The notes: generated by a model not told the origin, from the sequence alone. Positions 1 through 8,860 are shown, counted from the first letter of the stretch. The stretch: DNA of 64,000 nucleotides from Pseudomonas sp. GCEP-101 (GCF_025133575.1 NZ_CP104011.1:558001-622000), one strand, 5' to 3'. Translations and numbers: made by a program.

Positions 1-12
1 TGGCGGGTTGCC

Positions 13-55
13 CCGGCCTTTCCTCAAGGCGTCGCGAAGACGCCGGAAGGTCCGG
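13..55. other. Intergenic hairpin just upstream of algI
   Basis: Seen: a long imperfect inverted repeat. The inner stem GGCGTC (28-33) pairs with GACGCC (39-44) around a 5-nt loop. A TCAA bulge separates it from a second stem (18-23 with 45-50), and CCGG at 13-16 pairs with CCGG at 52-55. No T-run follows, so it does not look like a full intrinsic terminator. In P. aeruginosa algL precedes algI; here the frame starting at base 1 closes with TGA at 70-72, 21 nt before algI, but its short peptide does not clearly match the AlgL C-terminus, so I do not call it. The hairpin could affect processing or stability of the alginate mRNA. Confidence 0.6.
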
Positions 56-93
56 AGCCACTCAAGGTTTGAAGCTCCAGAGAGAGACGCGGA

Positions 94-1656
94 ATGGTCT
101 TTTCTTCCAACGTGTTCCTGTTCCTGTTCCTGCCGGTCTTCCTCGGCCTGTACTACCTGAGCGGGAACCGCTACCGGAACCTCCTGTTGCTGGTCGCCAG
201 CTACATCTTCTACGCCTGGTGGCGGGTGGACTTCCTCCTGCTGTTCGCCGGCGTCACCGTATTCAACTACTGGATCGGCCTGCGCATCGGCGCCGCCGGC
301 GTGCGCACCAAGGCCGCGCAGCGCTGGCTGATCCTCGGCGTGGTGGTCGACCTCTGCGTGCTGGGCTACTTCAAGTACGCCAACTTCGGCGTGGAGAGCC
401 TCAACGAGATCATCACCTCGTTCGGCATGCAGCCCTTCGTGCTGACCCACATCCTGCTGCCGATCGGCATCAGCTTCTACACCTTCGAATCGATCAGCTA
501 CATCATCGACGTGTACCGCGGCGACACCCCGGCCACGCACAACCTGATCGACTTCGCGGCGTTCGTGGCGATCTTCCCGCACCTGATCGCCGGCCCAGTG
601 CTGCGCTTCAAGGACCTGGTCGACCAGTTCAACCACCGCACCCACACCGTCGACAAGTTCGCCGAAGGCTGCACCCGCTTCATGCAGGGCTTCGTCAAGA
701 AGGTGTTCATCGCCGACACCCTGGCGGCGGTGGCCGACCACTGCTTCGCCCTGCAGAACCCCACCACCGGCGACGCCTGGCTGGGCGCGCTGGCCTACAC
801 CGCGCAGCTGTACTTCGACTTCTCCGGCTACAGCGACATGGCCATCGGCCTGGGCCTGATGATGGGCTTCCGCTTCATGGAGAACTTCAACCAGCCCTAC
901 ATCAGCCAGTCCATCACCGAGTTCTGGCGGCGCTGGCACATCAGCCTGTCCACCTGGCTGCGCGACTACCTGTACATCAGCCTGGGCGGCAACCGCGGCA
1001 CCACCTTCCAGACCTACCGCAACCTGATCCTCACCATGCTGCTGGGCGGCCTGTGGCACGGCGCCAACGTCACCTACATCATCTGGGGCGCCTGGCACGG
1101 CGTGTGGCTGGCCATCGAGCGCGCCCTGGGCGTGAACGCCGCGCCGCGGGTGCTCAACCCGCTGAAGTGGGCCTTCACCTTCCTGCTGGTGATCATCGGC
1201 TGGGTGATCTTCCGCGCCGAGAACCTGCACGTGGCGGGGCGCATGTACGAAGCCATGTTCAGCTTCGGCGACTGGAAACTCTCCGAGCTAAACCGCGCCA
1301 GCCTCACCGGCCTGCAGGTCGGCACCCTGGTCATCGCCTACCTCGTGCTCGCCTTCTTCGGCCTGCGCCAGTTCTACAACCAACCAATGCAGAGCAAGGC
1401 GCCCAAAGCCGCGGCGAAGGCCGAAGCGGTTGACGCCGACGGCCCGGCCAGCGCCCAGCCGCGCACCCCGGCCATGGCCCAGCAGGACCCGGCGGCCATC
1501 GCCTATTCGCCCAGCGGCGCCGCCGTCTACCAGCCGCACTGGATGACCCAGCTGCCGGTGCTGGCCACCCGCGTCGCCCTGCTCCTGCTGTTCGCCGCCT
1601 CGGTGCTCAAGCTCTCGGCGCAGAGCTACTCGCCGTTCCTCTACTTCCAGTTCTGA
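94..1656 (+). CDS. algI: Alginate O-acetyltransferase AlgI (MBOAT family)
   Basis: Integral membrane acyltransferase that passes acetyl groups across the inner membrane for O-acetylation of mannuronate residues in alginate. The 520-residue product is almost entirely hydrophobic segments, as in the MBOAT family. The family region WRRWHISLSTWLRDY lies around residues 279-293, and the invariant catalytic histidine falls in GLWHG at residue 322, the same number as in P. aeruginosa AlgI. A soluble-looking Ala/Pro-rich stretch (about 430-480) precedes the last membrane segment. The next gene, algJ, starts 11 nt after the stop, so translation is probably coupled. The first ATG after the upstream hairpin is used; its ribosome site is the purine-rich GAGAGACGCGGA. 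Confidence 0.97.
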   Translation: MVFSSNVFLFLFLPVFLGLYYLSGNRYRNLLLLVASYIFYAWWRVDFLLLFAGVTVFNYWIGLRIGAAGVRTKAAQRWLILGVVVDLCVLGYFKYANFGVESLNEIITSFGMQPFVLTHILLPIGISFYTFESISYIIDVYRGDTPATHNLIDFAAFVAIFPHLIAGPVLRFKDLVDQFNHRTHTVDKFAEGCTRFMQGFVKKVFIADTLAAVADHCFALQNPTTGDAWLGALAYTAQLYFDFSGYSDMAIGLGLMMGFRFMENFNQPYISQSITEFWRRWHISLSTWLRDYLYISLGGNRGTTFQTYRNLILTMLLGGLWHGANVTYIIWGAWHGVWLAIERALGVNAAPRVLNPLKWAFTFLLVIIGWVIFRAENLHVAGRMYEAMFSFGDWKLSELNRASLTGLQVGTLVIAYLVLAFFGLRQFYNQPMQSKAPKAAAKAEAVDADGPASAQPRTPAMAQQDPAAIAYSPSGAAVYQPHWMTQLPVLATRVALLLLFAASVLKLSAQSYSPFLYFQF

Positions 1657-1667
1657 GCGAGGCCATC

Positions 1668-2852
1668 ATGACAGTAGAAACCAAGAGCATCGCCAAACCC
1701 CTCCAGTACGCCTACATCGCCGCGTTCGGCGGGATGTTGCTGGGCCTGGCCGGCTGGTCGCTGAAGTCGTTCCCCAGCTTCTCCGCCGCCGAAGGCACCA
1801 CCGTGCTCAACGGCAAGCTGGCCCACGCCTTCGAAGGCCACTACGACGACGAATTCCCCATCAAGCGCCTGGGCACCAACCTCTGGGCCGCGCTGGACTA
1901 CACCGTCTTCGACGAAGGCCGCCCGGGCGTGGTGATCGGCAAGGACGGCTGGCTGTTCACCGATGAAGAGTTCAAGCCCGCCCCCACCCAGCAGCAGCTC
2001 GAGGACAACTGGGCGCTGGTGCGTGGCGTACAGCAGGAGCTGGAACGCCGCGGCGTGAAGCTGGTGCTGGCGATCATCCCGGCCAAGACCCGCCTCTACC
2101 CCGAGTACGTCGGCAAGGAGCAACCGGCCGCCCTGCACGCGTCGCTGTACAACGACTTCCTGCAGCGCGCCCGCCAGGCCGGCATGGCCGCGCCGGAGCT
2201 GCTCGGCACGCTGGAGAAGGCCAAGGACAACGGCCAGGTGTTCCTGCGCACCGACACCCACTGGACCCCGCTGGGCGCCGAAGCCGTGGCCCAGCGCCTG
2301 GGCGAAAGCATCCGCGCCAGCGTCGGCTCCGACCTGCCGACCCAGAGCTTCGTCACCGAGGCGGGCAAGAGCGGCGCGCACAAGGGCGACCTGCTGACCT
2401 TCCTGCCGCTGGACCCGTTGTTCACCAACCTGCTGCCCCCCGAGGACCAGCTGGAACAGCGCGAGACCCATCCGGCCGAGGACGCCGCGTCCGCCGACAA
2501 CGGTGGCGGCGACCTCTTCGGCGACAGCGCCCAGCCCCAGGTAGCGCTGGTCGGCACCAGCTACAGCGCCAACCCGCGCTGGAACTTCGCCGGCGCCCTC
2601 AAGCAGGCGCTCTCGGCGGATGTCATCAACTACGCCAAGGAGGGCAAGGGCCCCCTGGAACCCATGCTCGAACTCCTGCAGGACGAAGGCTTCAAGCAGA
2701 AGCCGGCGCAACTGCTGGTCTGGGAATTCCCCGAACGCTACCTGCCGATGCACAGCGACCTGAGCCAGTTCAACCCGGACTGGGTGGCGCAACTGCGGGC
2801 AGCGGGTGGCCGCGACGAACGCCTGGCATCCAACCAGGCCGCCGAACATTGA
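1668..2852 (+). CDS. algJ: Alginate O-acetyltransferase AlgJ (SGNH-like, AlgX/AlgJ family)
   Basis: Periplasmic-facing, membrane-anchored acetyltransferase acting with AlgI, AlgF and AlgX to acetylate alginate. The 394-residue protein begins with an uncleaved signal anchor (hydrophobic stretch about residues 15-33). The catalytic signature is visible: the Asp-x-His pair in RTDTHWTP (D196, H198) and a nucleophile-type serine in LVGTSYSANPRW (S298). These match the DxHW and GTSYS motifs of the family. Length is close to the 391 residues of the P. aeruginosa protein. It lies between algI and algF in the standard operon order. An Asp/Gly-rich insert around 265-290 looks like a variable surface loop. 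Confidence 0.96.
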   Translation: MTVETKSIAKPLQYAYIAAFGGMLLGLAGWSLKSFPSFSAAEGTTVLNGKLAHAFEGHYDDEFPIKRLGTNLWAALDYTVFDEGRPGVVIGKDGWLFTDEEFKPAPTQQQLEDNWALVRGVQQELERRGVKLVLAIIPAKTRLYPEYVGKEQPAALHASLYNDFLQRARQAGMAAPELLGTLEKAKDNGQVFLRTDTHWTPLGAEAVAQRLGESIRASVGSDLPTQSFVTEAGKSGAHKGDLLTFLPLDPLFTNLLPPEDQLEQRETHPAEDAASADNGGGDLFGDSAQPQVALVGTSYSANPRWNFAGALKQALSADVINYAKEGKGPLEPMLELLQDEGFKQKPAQLLVWEFPERYLPMHSDLSQFNPDWVAQLRAAGGRDERLASNQAAEH

Positions 2853-2932
2853 TCCCACGAACCCACGGCGCACCGCGCGCTGAACAGGGCACCCCCCGTG
2901 CCCACATGAAAGAGAAGACGGAGGTACACCCC

Positions 2933-3583
2933 ATGAACCGACTGAGCATTCGCACCCTGACGTCGTCCGCCCTGGCACTGGCCCTGGGCGCTGCATCCCT
3001 CGGCGCCTTCGCTGGCGGTGAAGGCGCGCTCTACGGCCCGCAGGCTCCCAAGGGCTCTTCCTTCGTTCGGGCCTACAACGCCGGCAGCGGCGAGCTGTCC
3101 GTCGCGGTCGGCAACGCCACCCTGAACGACATCTCGCCGCTGGGCTCCAGCGACTTCAAGTTCCTCCCGCCGGGCAACTACACCGCCAAGGTCGGCTCCC
3201 AGAGCCTGCCGGTGAAACTCGACCCGGACTCCTACTACACCCTCGTCAGCCAGCCCGGCGGCCAGCCGCGCCTGGTGCCCGAGCCGCCGTTCAAGAACAA
3301 GCAGAAGGCCCTGGTCCGCGTGCAGAACCTCAGCGGCAAGGCCCTCACCCTGAAGACCGCCGACGGCAAGACCGAAGTGGTCAGCAACGTCGCCCCGCAG
3401 AGCCACGGCGACCGCGAAATCAACCCGGTGAAGGTGAACCTGGCGCTGTTCGACGGCGCGAAGAAGGTCAGCGACCTCAAGCCGGTCACCCTCGAACGCG
3501 GCGAAGTGGTCTGCCTCTACGTCACCGGCGACGGCGCCAAGCTGAACCCGGTGTGGGTCAAGCGCCCGGTGAAGGCGGACTGA
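2933..3583 (+). CDS. algF: Alginate O-acetylation protein AlgF
   Basis: Periplasmic adaptor required for alginate O-acetylation, thought to link AlgJ and AlgX. The ATG at 2933 is preceded by GGAGG with 7 nt spacing and begins a clear Sec signal peptide (MNRLSIRTL, hydrophobic core, likely cleavage after AFA near residue 27), giving 216 residues, the usual length. An in-frame start at 2849 overlaps the algJ stop and would bury the signal peptide, so it is rejected. The mature protein is two beta-rich halves without catalytic motifs. After its stop the operon is interrupted by a 348-nt gap with repeats before algA. Confidence 0.95.
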   Translation: MNRLSIRTLTSSALALALGAASLGAFAGGEGALYGPQAPKGSSFVRAYNAGSGELSVAVGNATLNDISPLGSSDFKFLPPGNYTAKVGSQSLPVKLDPDSYYTLVSQPGGQPRLVPEPPFKNKQKALVRVQNLSGKALTLKTADGKTEVVSNVAPQSHGDREINPVKVNLALFDGAKKVSDLKPVTLERGEVVCLYVTGDGAKLNPVWVKRPVKAD

Positions 3584-3626
3584 AGACTTGATGCGGATGG
3601 CGCGCTTCGCACTGGGGGCGAATCCC

Positions 3627-3770
3627 GCCCCTCTCCCCCACCCTCTCCCTGAACGGAGAGGGAGCCATCCGTGCGAACGAAAAGCTCAGTACTACCCGGC
3701 GAGCGGGGATGCCCCGCTTCGCTCCGAACAGTGCCCTCTCCCTTCAGGGAGAGGGCCAGGGAGAGGGCGC
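3627..3770. repeat. REP-like inverted pair (CCCTCTCCCT type) between algF and algA
   Basis: The 348-nt algF-algA gap holds two copies of one G/C-rich element in opposite orientation: about 3627-3665 and about 3732-3770. Each contains CCCTCTCCCT..GGGAGAGGG arms. Between them is a smaller hairpin (GCGGGG at 3703 with CCCCGC). A related copy lies at 47444-47490. This is a BIME-like arrangement inside an operon that is normally one transcript. The rest of the gap (3771-3931) shows no gene or clear promoter; only the ribosome site GGAGAAACCCG for algA is obvious. Confidence 0.75.
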
Positions 3771-3931
3771 TGTGCAACCACTCCCAAGCCAAACAACAAG
3801 ACCGGCCCCACACCGGCAGCAAGACCCGTGCGCCGCAACCACGGTCTGCACAGGAGAGGTCACCCAAACGGCACGTCGGCCCGCATGACGCGGTCCGGCC
3901 CACAGTACGCAAACGCTTTAGGAGAAACCCG

Positions 3932-5374
3932 ATGATCCCAGTAATTCTTTCCGGTGGCAGCGGCTCGCGACTCTGGCCTCTTTCGCGCAAACAGTATCCC
4001 AAGCAGTTCCTGGCCCTGACCGGCGAACACACCCTGTTCCAGCAGACCCTCGAGCGCCTGGTGTTCGAAGGCATGGAACCGCCGGTGGTGGTGAGCAACC
4101 AGGAACACCGTTTCATCGTCCAGGAGCAGCTCGAAGCGCTGAACCTGAAAACCCAGTCGATTCTCCTCGAACCCTTCGGCCGCAACACCGCCCCGGCAGT
4201 CGCCATCGCCGCCATGAAGCTCTTGTCCGAAGGCCGTGACGAACTGCTGCTGATCCTCCCGGCCGACCATGTGATCGACGACCAGCGTGCCTTCCAGCGC
4301 GCCCTGGCCCTGGCCACCAACGCCGCCGAAAAAGGCGAGATGGTGCTCTTCGGCGTACCGGCCGACCGCCCGGAAACCGGCTACGGCTACATCAAGTCCG
4401 GTGACGAGCGCGGCCTGCCCGACGGCGTCATCCGCGTCGAACGCTTCATCGAGAAGCCCGACGAAGCCCGCGCCAAGCAGTTCGTCGAAGACGGCGGCTA
4501 CTTCTGGAACAGCGGCATGTTCCTGTTCCGCGCCAGCCGCTTCCTGGAAGAGCTGAAGAAGCACGACGCCGACATCTACGACACCTGCCTGCTCGCCCTG
4601 GAGCGCAGCCAGCACGACGGCGACCTGATCAGCATCGACGCCGCCACCTTCGAGTGCTGCCCGGACAACTCCATCGACTACGCCGTGATGGAAAAGACCC
4701 GCCGCGCCTGCGTGGTCCCGCTCGCCGCCGGCTGGAACGATGTCGGCAGCTGGTCGTCGATCTGGGAAGTGCACGACAAGGACGCCGACGGCAACGTCAC
4801 CATGGGCGACGTGGTCGTCCACGACAGCCACAACTGCCTGGTGCACGGCAACGGCAAGCTGGTGTCGGTGGTCGGCCTGGAAGACATCGTGGTGGTCGAG
4901 ACCAAGGACGCCATGATGATCGCCCACAAGGACCGCGTGCAGGACGTCAAGAAGGTGGTCAACCAGCTCGACGCCGCCGGCCGCACCGAAACCCAGAACC
5001 ACTGCCAGGTCTACCGTCCGTGGGGCTCCTACGACTCGGTGGACATGGGCGGCCGCTTCCAGGTCAAGCACATCACCGTCAAGCCCGGCGCACGCCTCTC
5101 GCTGCAGATGCACCACCACCGCGCCGAGCACTGGATCGTCGTTTCCGGCACCGCCCAGGTGACCTGTGACGACAAGACCTTCCTGCTCACCGAGAACCAG
5201 TCCACCTACATCCCGATCGCCTCGGTCCACCGCCTGGCCAACCCTGGCAAGATCCCGCTGGAGATCATCGAGGTGCAATCGGGCAGCTACCTGGGCGAGG
5301 ACGACATCGAGCGTCTGGAAGACGTCTACGGCCGTACCACGGAAAACGTGGAAATCCAGGCCGTGGTGCGCTAA
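3932..5374 (+). CDS. algA: Bifunctional mannose-6-phosphate isomerase / GDP-mannose pyrophosphorylase AlgA
   Basis: Cytoplasmic enzyme making GDP-mannose for alginate: it isomerises fructose-6-P to mannose-6-P and forms GDP-mannose from mannose-1-P. The ATG at 3932 follows GGAG with 7 nt spacing and starts MIPVILSGGSGSRLWP, the nucleotidyltransferase signature, followed by PKQF. The N-terminal domain covers about residues 1-290. The C-terminal cupin-type isomerase domain has QMHHHRAEHW at 392-401, the metal-binding motif. Length is 480 residues, against 481 in P. aeruginosa. The frame is open upstream to 3671, but that segment runs through the repeats and is not family-like. It is the last gene of the alginate operon and ends at a strong terminator. 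Confidence 0.97.
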   Translation: MIPVILSGGSGSRLWPLSRKQYPKQFLALTGEHTLFQQTLERLVFEGMEPPVVVSNQEHRFIVQEQLEALNLKTQSILLEPFGRNTAPAVAIAAMKLLSEGRDELLLILPADHVIDDQRAFQRALALATNAAEKGEMVLFGVPADRPETGYGYIKSGDERGLPDGVIRVERFIEKPDEARAKQFVEDGGYFWNSGMFLFRASRFLEELKKHDADIYDTCLLALERSQHDGDLISIDAATFECCPDNSIDYAVMEKTRRACVVPLAAGWNDVGSWSSIWEVHDKDADGNVTMGDVVVHDSHNCLVHGNGKLVSVVGLEDIVVVETKDAMMIAHKDRVQDVKKVVNQLDAAGRTETQNHCQVYRPWGSYDSVDMGGRFQVKHITVKPGARLSLQMHHHRAEHWIVVSGTAQVTCDDKTFLLTENQSTYIPIASVHRLANPGKIPLEIIEVQSGSYLGEDDIERLEDVYGRTTENVEIQAVVR

Positions 5375-5411
5375 GCCCCAGGCCCCGGCGCTTTCCCCCA
5401 TCGGCGCCAAT

Positions 5412-5444
5412 GCCCCCGCCCCCTCTGGGTGCGGGGGCTTTTTT
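5412..5444 (+). terminator. Intrinsic terminator of the alginate operon
   Basis: GCCCCCGC (5412-5419) pairs with GCGGGGGC (5431-5438), followed by a run of six T. It lies 37 nt after the algA stop, as expected for the end of the alg transcript. Confidence 0.92.
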
Positions 5445-5589
5445 CTGGGCGCCGCACTGCCGTCGCACCACTTTCCTACGCGGTATCCAGCCCTTGCGCG
5501 CGAAAGCCCAGCGCCTTCGGATTTCCGCCCCCTCGACCGCTCCGGATACTCGGTGATTTTCCCGCCATCACAGCACCGGAGACTCACCC

Positions 5590-6909
5590 ATGGGACGGAT
5601 CACCCTCATCACCGCCGCCACCGACACCGCCACCCGGTTGACCGTGGAGGGAGGCGGCGAGGTCCTGGCCGAGCCACACATGAAATACATCCTCAAGTCG
5701 GTGGATGGCAGCCCCCTCAAGGAAGCCATTTCGGTCAAGCGCGAAGGCCAGAACCTGCAGCTGTTCGTCGATGACGAGAAACACCCCGACCTGACGCTGG
5801 CCAACTACTTCAGCCCCGGCATGGACGCGCAGCTCTACGGCATCGCCGACGATGGACAGCTCGCCGCCTACGCCTCCGCCCGGGACGATGGCGCCGGCGG
5901 CGCGCTGCAGTTGGGCGATGGCGAGCAGGTGCCGCTGGCCCTGGCCGGCGAAACCACCAGCGAGATCCCGGTGATCAGCCAGGCGCATGACTACAGCCCC
6001 AGCTTCGTGCCCTGGACCCTGGCGGCCGTCGCGGGCGGCGTCGGCGTGCTGGCTGCAAGCCGGCATTCCTCCGGCGGCTCCGGGTCGCACCAAGCGTCCA
6101 GCGGCCACGTCGAGCCACCGCAGGTGGCCATCAGCGGGCTGAGCGACGACACCTCGCACACGCCCCGACCGGAAATCCTCGGCAGCGGTACCGCGAACGC
6201 GACCATCAGCCTCTACGACGGCAAAGACCTGCTGGGCACTACCACGGTCAAGGCCGACGGCACCTGGCGCTTCACCCCGGAGCAGGACCTGTCGGCGGAT
6301 AGCCACAGCCTCACCGCCACCGCCACGGACGCCGCGGGCCACACCAGCCCGCCGACCGCTCCCCTGGTGTTCACCGTCAGCGCCGATAATCTCGATCCGG
6401 AGCCGGAGCCGGAACCCCAGGTGCCAACCATTGAAGGCCCCGTGGCGGATGGCGGCAGCTCCGACGATGCCTCGCCCGTCCTGAGCGGGCATGCGCAGCC
6501 CGGTTCGGGCGTGACCATCTACGACAATGACGCGCTGCTGGGCAGCACCACCGCCGATGCCGATGGACGCTGGAGCTTCACGCCGGACTCGCCCCTGGCG
6601 CCGGGCGCGCACGCCTTCACCATCGACTCGAGCGACCACGATCACAGCACGATGCAGCCCTATCATCTGCAGATCACCCTGCCCGACGGCGGTACCAGCG
6701 AGGCAGACGACGCCAGCCACGGCCTCGGCGATCTGCTCTACGACGGTTCGAACGAGCTGTTTGGCGGCGATACCCACGCCGTCGATGCCGACGCCCAGAC
6801 GAGCAGCGCAGAGCACCCGGCCACCAGCGCGGCCCTGGTGAACTGGGCGGCCAGTTCACTCCTGCCGTCGACCAGCCTCGAGACCGAGGTTCGATTGAGC
6901 CAGGGCTGA
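5590..6909 (+). CDS. Short Bap/BapA-type surface protein with two Ig-like domains
   Basis: A 439-residue protein resembling the N-terminus of giant biofilm adhesins. Residues 1-140 look like the BapA prefix domain; residues 141-157 form a Gly/Ala-rich hydrophobic segment (FVPWTLAAVAGGVGVLAAS) like the one after the prefix in BapA. Two bacterial Ig-like repeats follow (about 178-265 and 278-368), each with LxGSTTxxADGxWxFTP-type strands. The acidic C-terminus contains DLLYDGSNELFGGD, reminiscent of the tail of such adhesins. There is no cleavable signal peptide. The usual tens of repeats, Ca-binding RTX nonapeptides and type I secretion genes are absent, so export is unexplained. GGAG precedes the ATG by 8 nt. 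It may be a natural mini-adhesin or a remnant of a larger gene. Confidence 0.75.
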   Translation: MGRITLITAATDTATRLTVEGGGEVLAEPHMKYILKSVDGSPLKEAISVKREGQNLQLFVDDEKHPDLTLANYFSPGMDAQLYGIADDGQLAAYASARDDGAGGALQLGDGEQVPLALAGETTSEIPVISQAHDYSPSFVPWTLAAVAGGVGVLAASRHSSGGSGSHQASSGHVEPPQVAISGLSDDTSHTPRPEILGSGTANATISLYDGKDLLGTTTVKADGTWRFTPEQDLSADSHSLTATATDAAGHTSPPTAPLVFTVSADNLDPEPEPEPQVPTIEGPVADGGSSDDASPVLSGHAQPGSGVTIYDNDALLGSTTADADGRWSFTPDSPLAPGAHAFTIDSSDHDHSTMQPYHLQITLPDGGTSEADDASHGLGDLLYDGSNELFGGDTHAVDADAQTSSAEHPATSAALVNWAASSLLPSTSLETEVRLSQG

Positions 6910-6935
6910 CCATCCGCCGAAGCGACCTGACCCTC

Positions 6936-7029
6936 TGTAGGAGCGCGCGATGCGCGCGATCGCGGGCGTGGCCCGCTCCTACAGGGAAGCACCGGCGCCG
7001 GGCTGGTTCGCGAGCAAGCTCGCTCCTAC
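6936..7029. repeat. Pseudomonas REP pair
   Basis: A palindromic unit from TGTAGGAGCG to CGCTCCTACA (6936-6983, with GCGCGCGATGCGCGCG inside), then an inverted REP half GGTTCGCGAGCAAGCTCGCTCCTAC (7005-7029, cited only as position) before the next gene. Typical extragenic palindrome pair. Confidence 0.9.
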
Positions 7030-7115
7030 TGCACGCATCGGCGCCCGCGCCACATCAACCCGCGCCACCCCGCCACCTGCTAAGGTAAAGCTCGATATCC
7101 CCCGCGGAGCGCTCC

Positions 7116-7580
7116 ATGCTGTACGGCATCCTGCTGATCGTCACCTGGATCATCCTGTTGATTCGCTACCCGTCCCGCGCCCTGCCGATCTCCGGCGCCG
7201 GGTTGGTCGGGCTGGCCTCGGTGATCGCCGTCGCCATCTGGCAGGACAACAGCGACGCCCGCCAACTGCAGCACCTGGAACTGCGCATCGCCTACCAGCC
7301 CGACCAGTGCCAGCCCGGCCGCCCGCTGGCGGTCAGCCTGAAGAACGGCTCCTCGCGTCCGCTGCTGGAGCTGCGCTGGAAGGTCGCCGCCTACCGCCCT
7401 GGCGACACCACCGACCTCGCAGAAAACCTCTACGAGGCCCCGCGCTACCGCGGCCCCGGCGCCCTGCTGGCCGGCGATAGCTGGAGCGATTGCCTGCCGC
7501 TGCCGCCGCTGCGCCCCGGCTACCGCCCCAGCACCCTGGAATTCCGCGCCGAGCGCGTCAGCGGCCGCTTCGGCAACTGA
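7116..7580 (+). CDS. Hypothetical inner-membrane protein
   Basis: 154 residues with two N-terminal membrane segments (about residues 2-17 and 27-43), then a beta-rich soluble domain of about 110 residues with two cysteines (in PDQCQPG and SDCLPLPP) that could form a disulfide if the domain is periplasmic. GGAG lies 6 nt before the ATG. Sequences of this type are common and uncharacterised in Pseudomonas; I do not recognise a function. The SDR gene follows after 63 nt in the same direction. Confidence 0.8.
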   Translation: MLYGILLIVTWIILLIRYPSRALPISGAGLVGLASVIAVAIWQDNSDARQLQHLELRIAYQPDQCQPGRPLAVSLKNGSSRPLLELRWKVAAYRPGDTTDLAENLYEAPRYRGPGALLAGDSWSDCLPLPPLRPGYRPSTLEFRAERVSGRFGN

Positions 7581-7643
7581 TTCACCTGCCCGGCACAATC
7601 CGGTACGGTAGTCCGCGCTCATCGCCCAAAGGACAGCCCGACC

Positions 7644-8474
7644 ATGCCCCAACCCGTCGCCCTCATCACCGGTTGCTCCAGCGGTATCGGCCGCGCCCTT
7701 GCCGATGCCTTCCAGGCCGCCGGCTACCAGGTCTGGGCCACCGCCCGCCGCGACGAAGACGTCGCCGTCCTCGGCCAGGCGGGGTTCCGTGGCGTGCTGC
7801 TGGACGTCAACGACGAACCCGCCGTCGAGCGCCTCGCCGAGCTGCTGCAACGCGAAGCCGGTGGCCTGGATGTACTGATCAACAACGCCGGCTACGGCGC
7901 CATGGGCCCGCTGCTCGATGGGGGCAGCCAGGCGATCCGCCGGCAGTTCGAAACCAACGTGTTCGCCGTGGTCGGCGTCACCCGCGCGCTGTTCCCGGCG
8001 CTGCGCGCGCGCCGCGGCCTGGTGGTGAACATCGGCAGCGTGTCCGGCGTACTGGTCACCCCGTTCGCCGGCGCCTACTGTGCGTCGAAGGCCGCCGTGC
8101 ATGCGCTGAACGACGCACTGCGCCTGGAACTGGCGCCCTTCGGCATCGAGGTGATGGAAGTACAGCCCGGGGCCATCGCCTCCAGCTTCGGCGCCAACGC
8201 CAGCCGCGAGATGGCCGCGGTGGTCAGCGAGCAGTCGCCCTGGTGGCCGCTGCGCTCGTTCATCCAGGCGCGTGCCGCCGCCTCCCAGGACAAGCCCACC
8301 CCCGCCAGCGACTTCGCCCGCGCGCTGCTGGCCGCCGCACAACGATCGCCGCGCCCGCGCCTGGTGCGCATCGGCAACGGCAGCCGCGCCCTGCCATTGC
8401 TGTCGCGCTGGTTGCCCACCGGCCTGCTGGACAGGGTGCTGAAGAAGCGCTTCGGCCTGGACGGGCAGCTCTGA
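7644..8474 (+). CDS. SDR family oxidoreductase
   Basis: Classical short-chain dehydrogenase of 276 residues. The cofactor motif TGCSSGIGRA lies near residues 9-18, an NNAGYG motif near 83-88, and the catalytic Tyr-x-x-x-Lys in AYCASK near 145-150, with the preceding serine in NIGSVSG. ATARR after the second strand, with its basic residues, suggests NADP(H). The product resembles the retinol/17-beta-hydroxysteroid dehydrogenase-like SDRs; the substrate cannot be told. The TGA shares its last base with the ATG of the next gene, so the two are probably translated together. Confidence 0.93.
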   Translation: MPQPVALITGCSSGIGRALADAFQAAGYQVWATARRDEDVAVLGQAGFRGVLLDVNDEPAVERLAELLQREAGGLDVLINNAGYGAMGPLLDGGSQAIRRQFETNVFAVVGVTRALFPALRARRGLVVNIGSVSGVLVTPFAGAYCASKAAVHALNDALRLELAPFGIEVMEVQPGAIASSFGANASREMAAVVSEQSPWWPLRSFIQARAAASQDKPTPASDFARALLAAAQRSPRPRLVRIGNGSRALPLLSRWLPTGLLDRVLKKRFGLDGQL

Positions 8475-8860
8475 TGACAGTCCAGGTCCGCTACCTCGCC
8501 CTCGCCGGCATCCTCGCCGCCTTCTTCCTCAACGTCGTGGCGCGTGGGCTGCTGCGGGTTGGCGGGGTGCCGGCGACGCTGCTGGTGGCGGCCGTCATCG
8601 CCGCTGCCATGGCCGTCTGGTTCGCCCGGCGGCACAAACGCCTGGCGGAAACCGCCGAGCGCTGGCGGCTCACCGCGCTGTACGGCGGCGGGCTGGCCGT
8701 GCTCTACGCGCTGCTGGTGGGCATGGCGGCGTGGAAGAACACCCCGAGCCCGGCAGGACTGCTGATCTACGCGCTCAACTACCTGTGCTACCCGCTGTGC
8801 GTCTGGTGGTTCTTCCGCCCCGCGGTGCTCGCGCGCTTCCTCCCTGGCGAGCGGCGCTGA
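8474..8860 (+). CDS. Small integral membrane protein
   Basis: 128 residues with four predicted membrane segments (about 7-22, 30-48, 66-88 and 92-112) separated by short basic loops (RRHKR, PGERR), so both termini are likely cytoplasmic. The ATG overlaps the SDR stop by one base (TGATG), which fixes the start. No family is recognised. Genomic pairing suggests a shared transcript with the SDR. Confidence 0.82.
   Translation: MTVQVRYLALAGILAAFFLNVVARGLLRVGGVPATLLVAAVIAAAMAVWFARRHKRLAETAERWRLTALYGGGLAVLYALLVGMAAWKNTPSPAGLLIYALNYLCYPLCVWWFFRPAVLARFLPGERR

Noticed and set aside
1641..2996. A 451-codon open frame antisense to algJ
   Set aside because: Overlaps a gene with clear catalytic motifs; composition is typical of a shadow frame.
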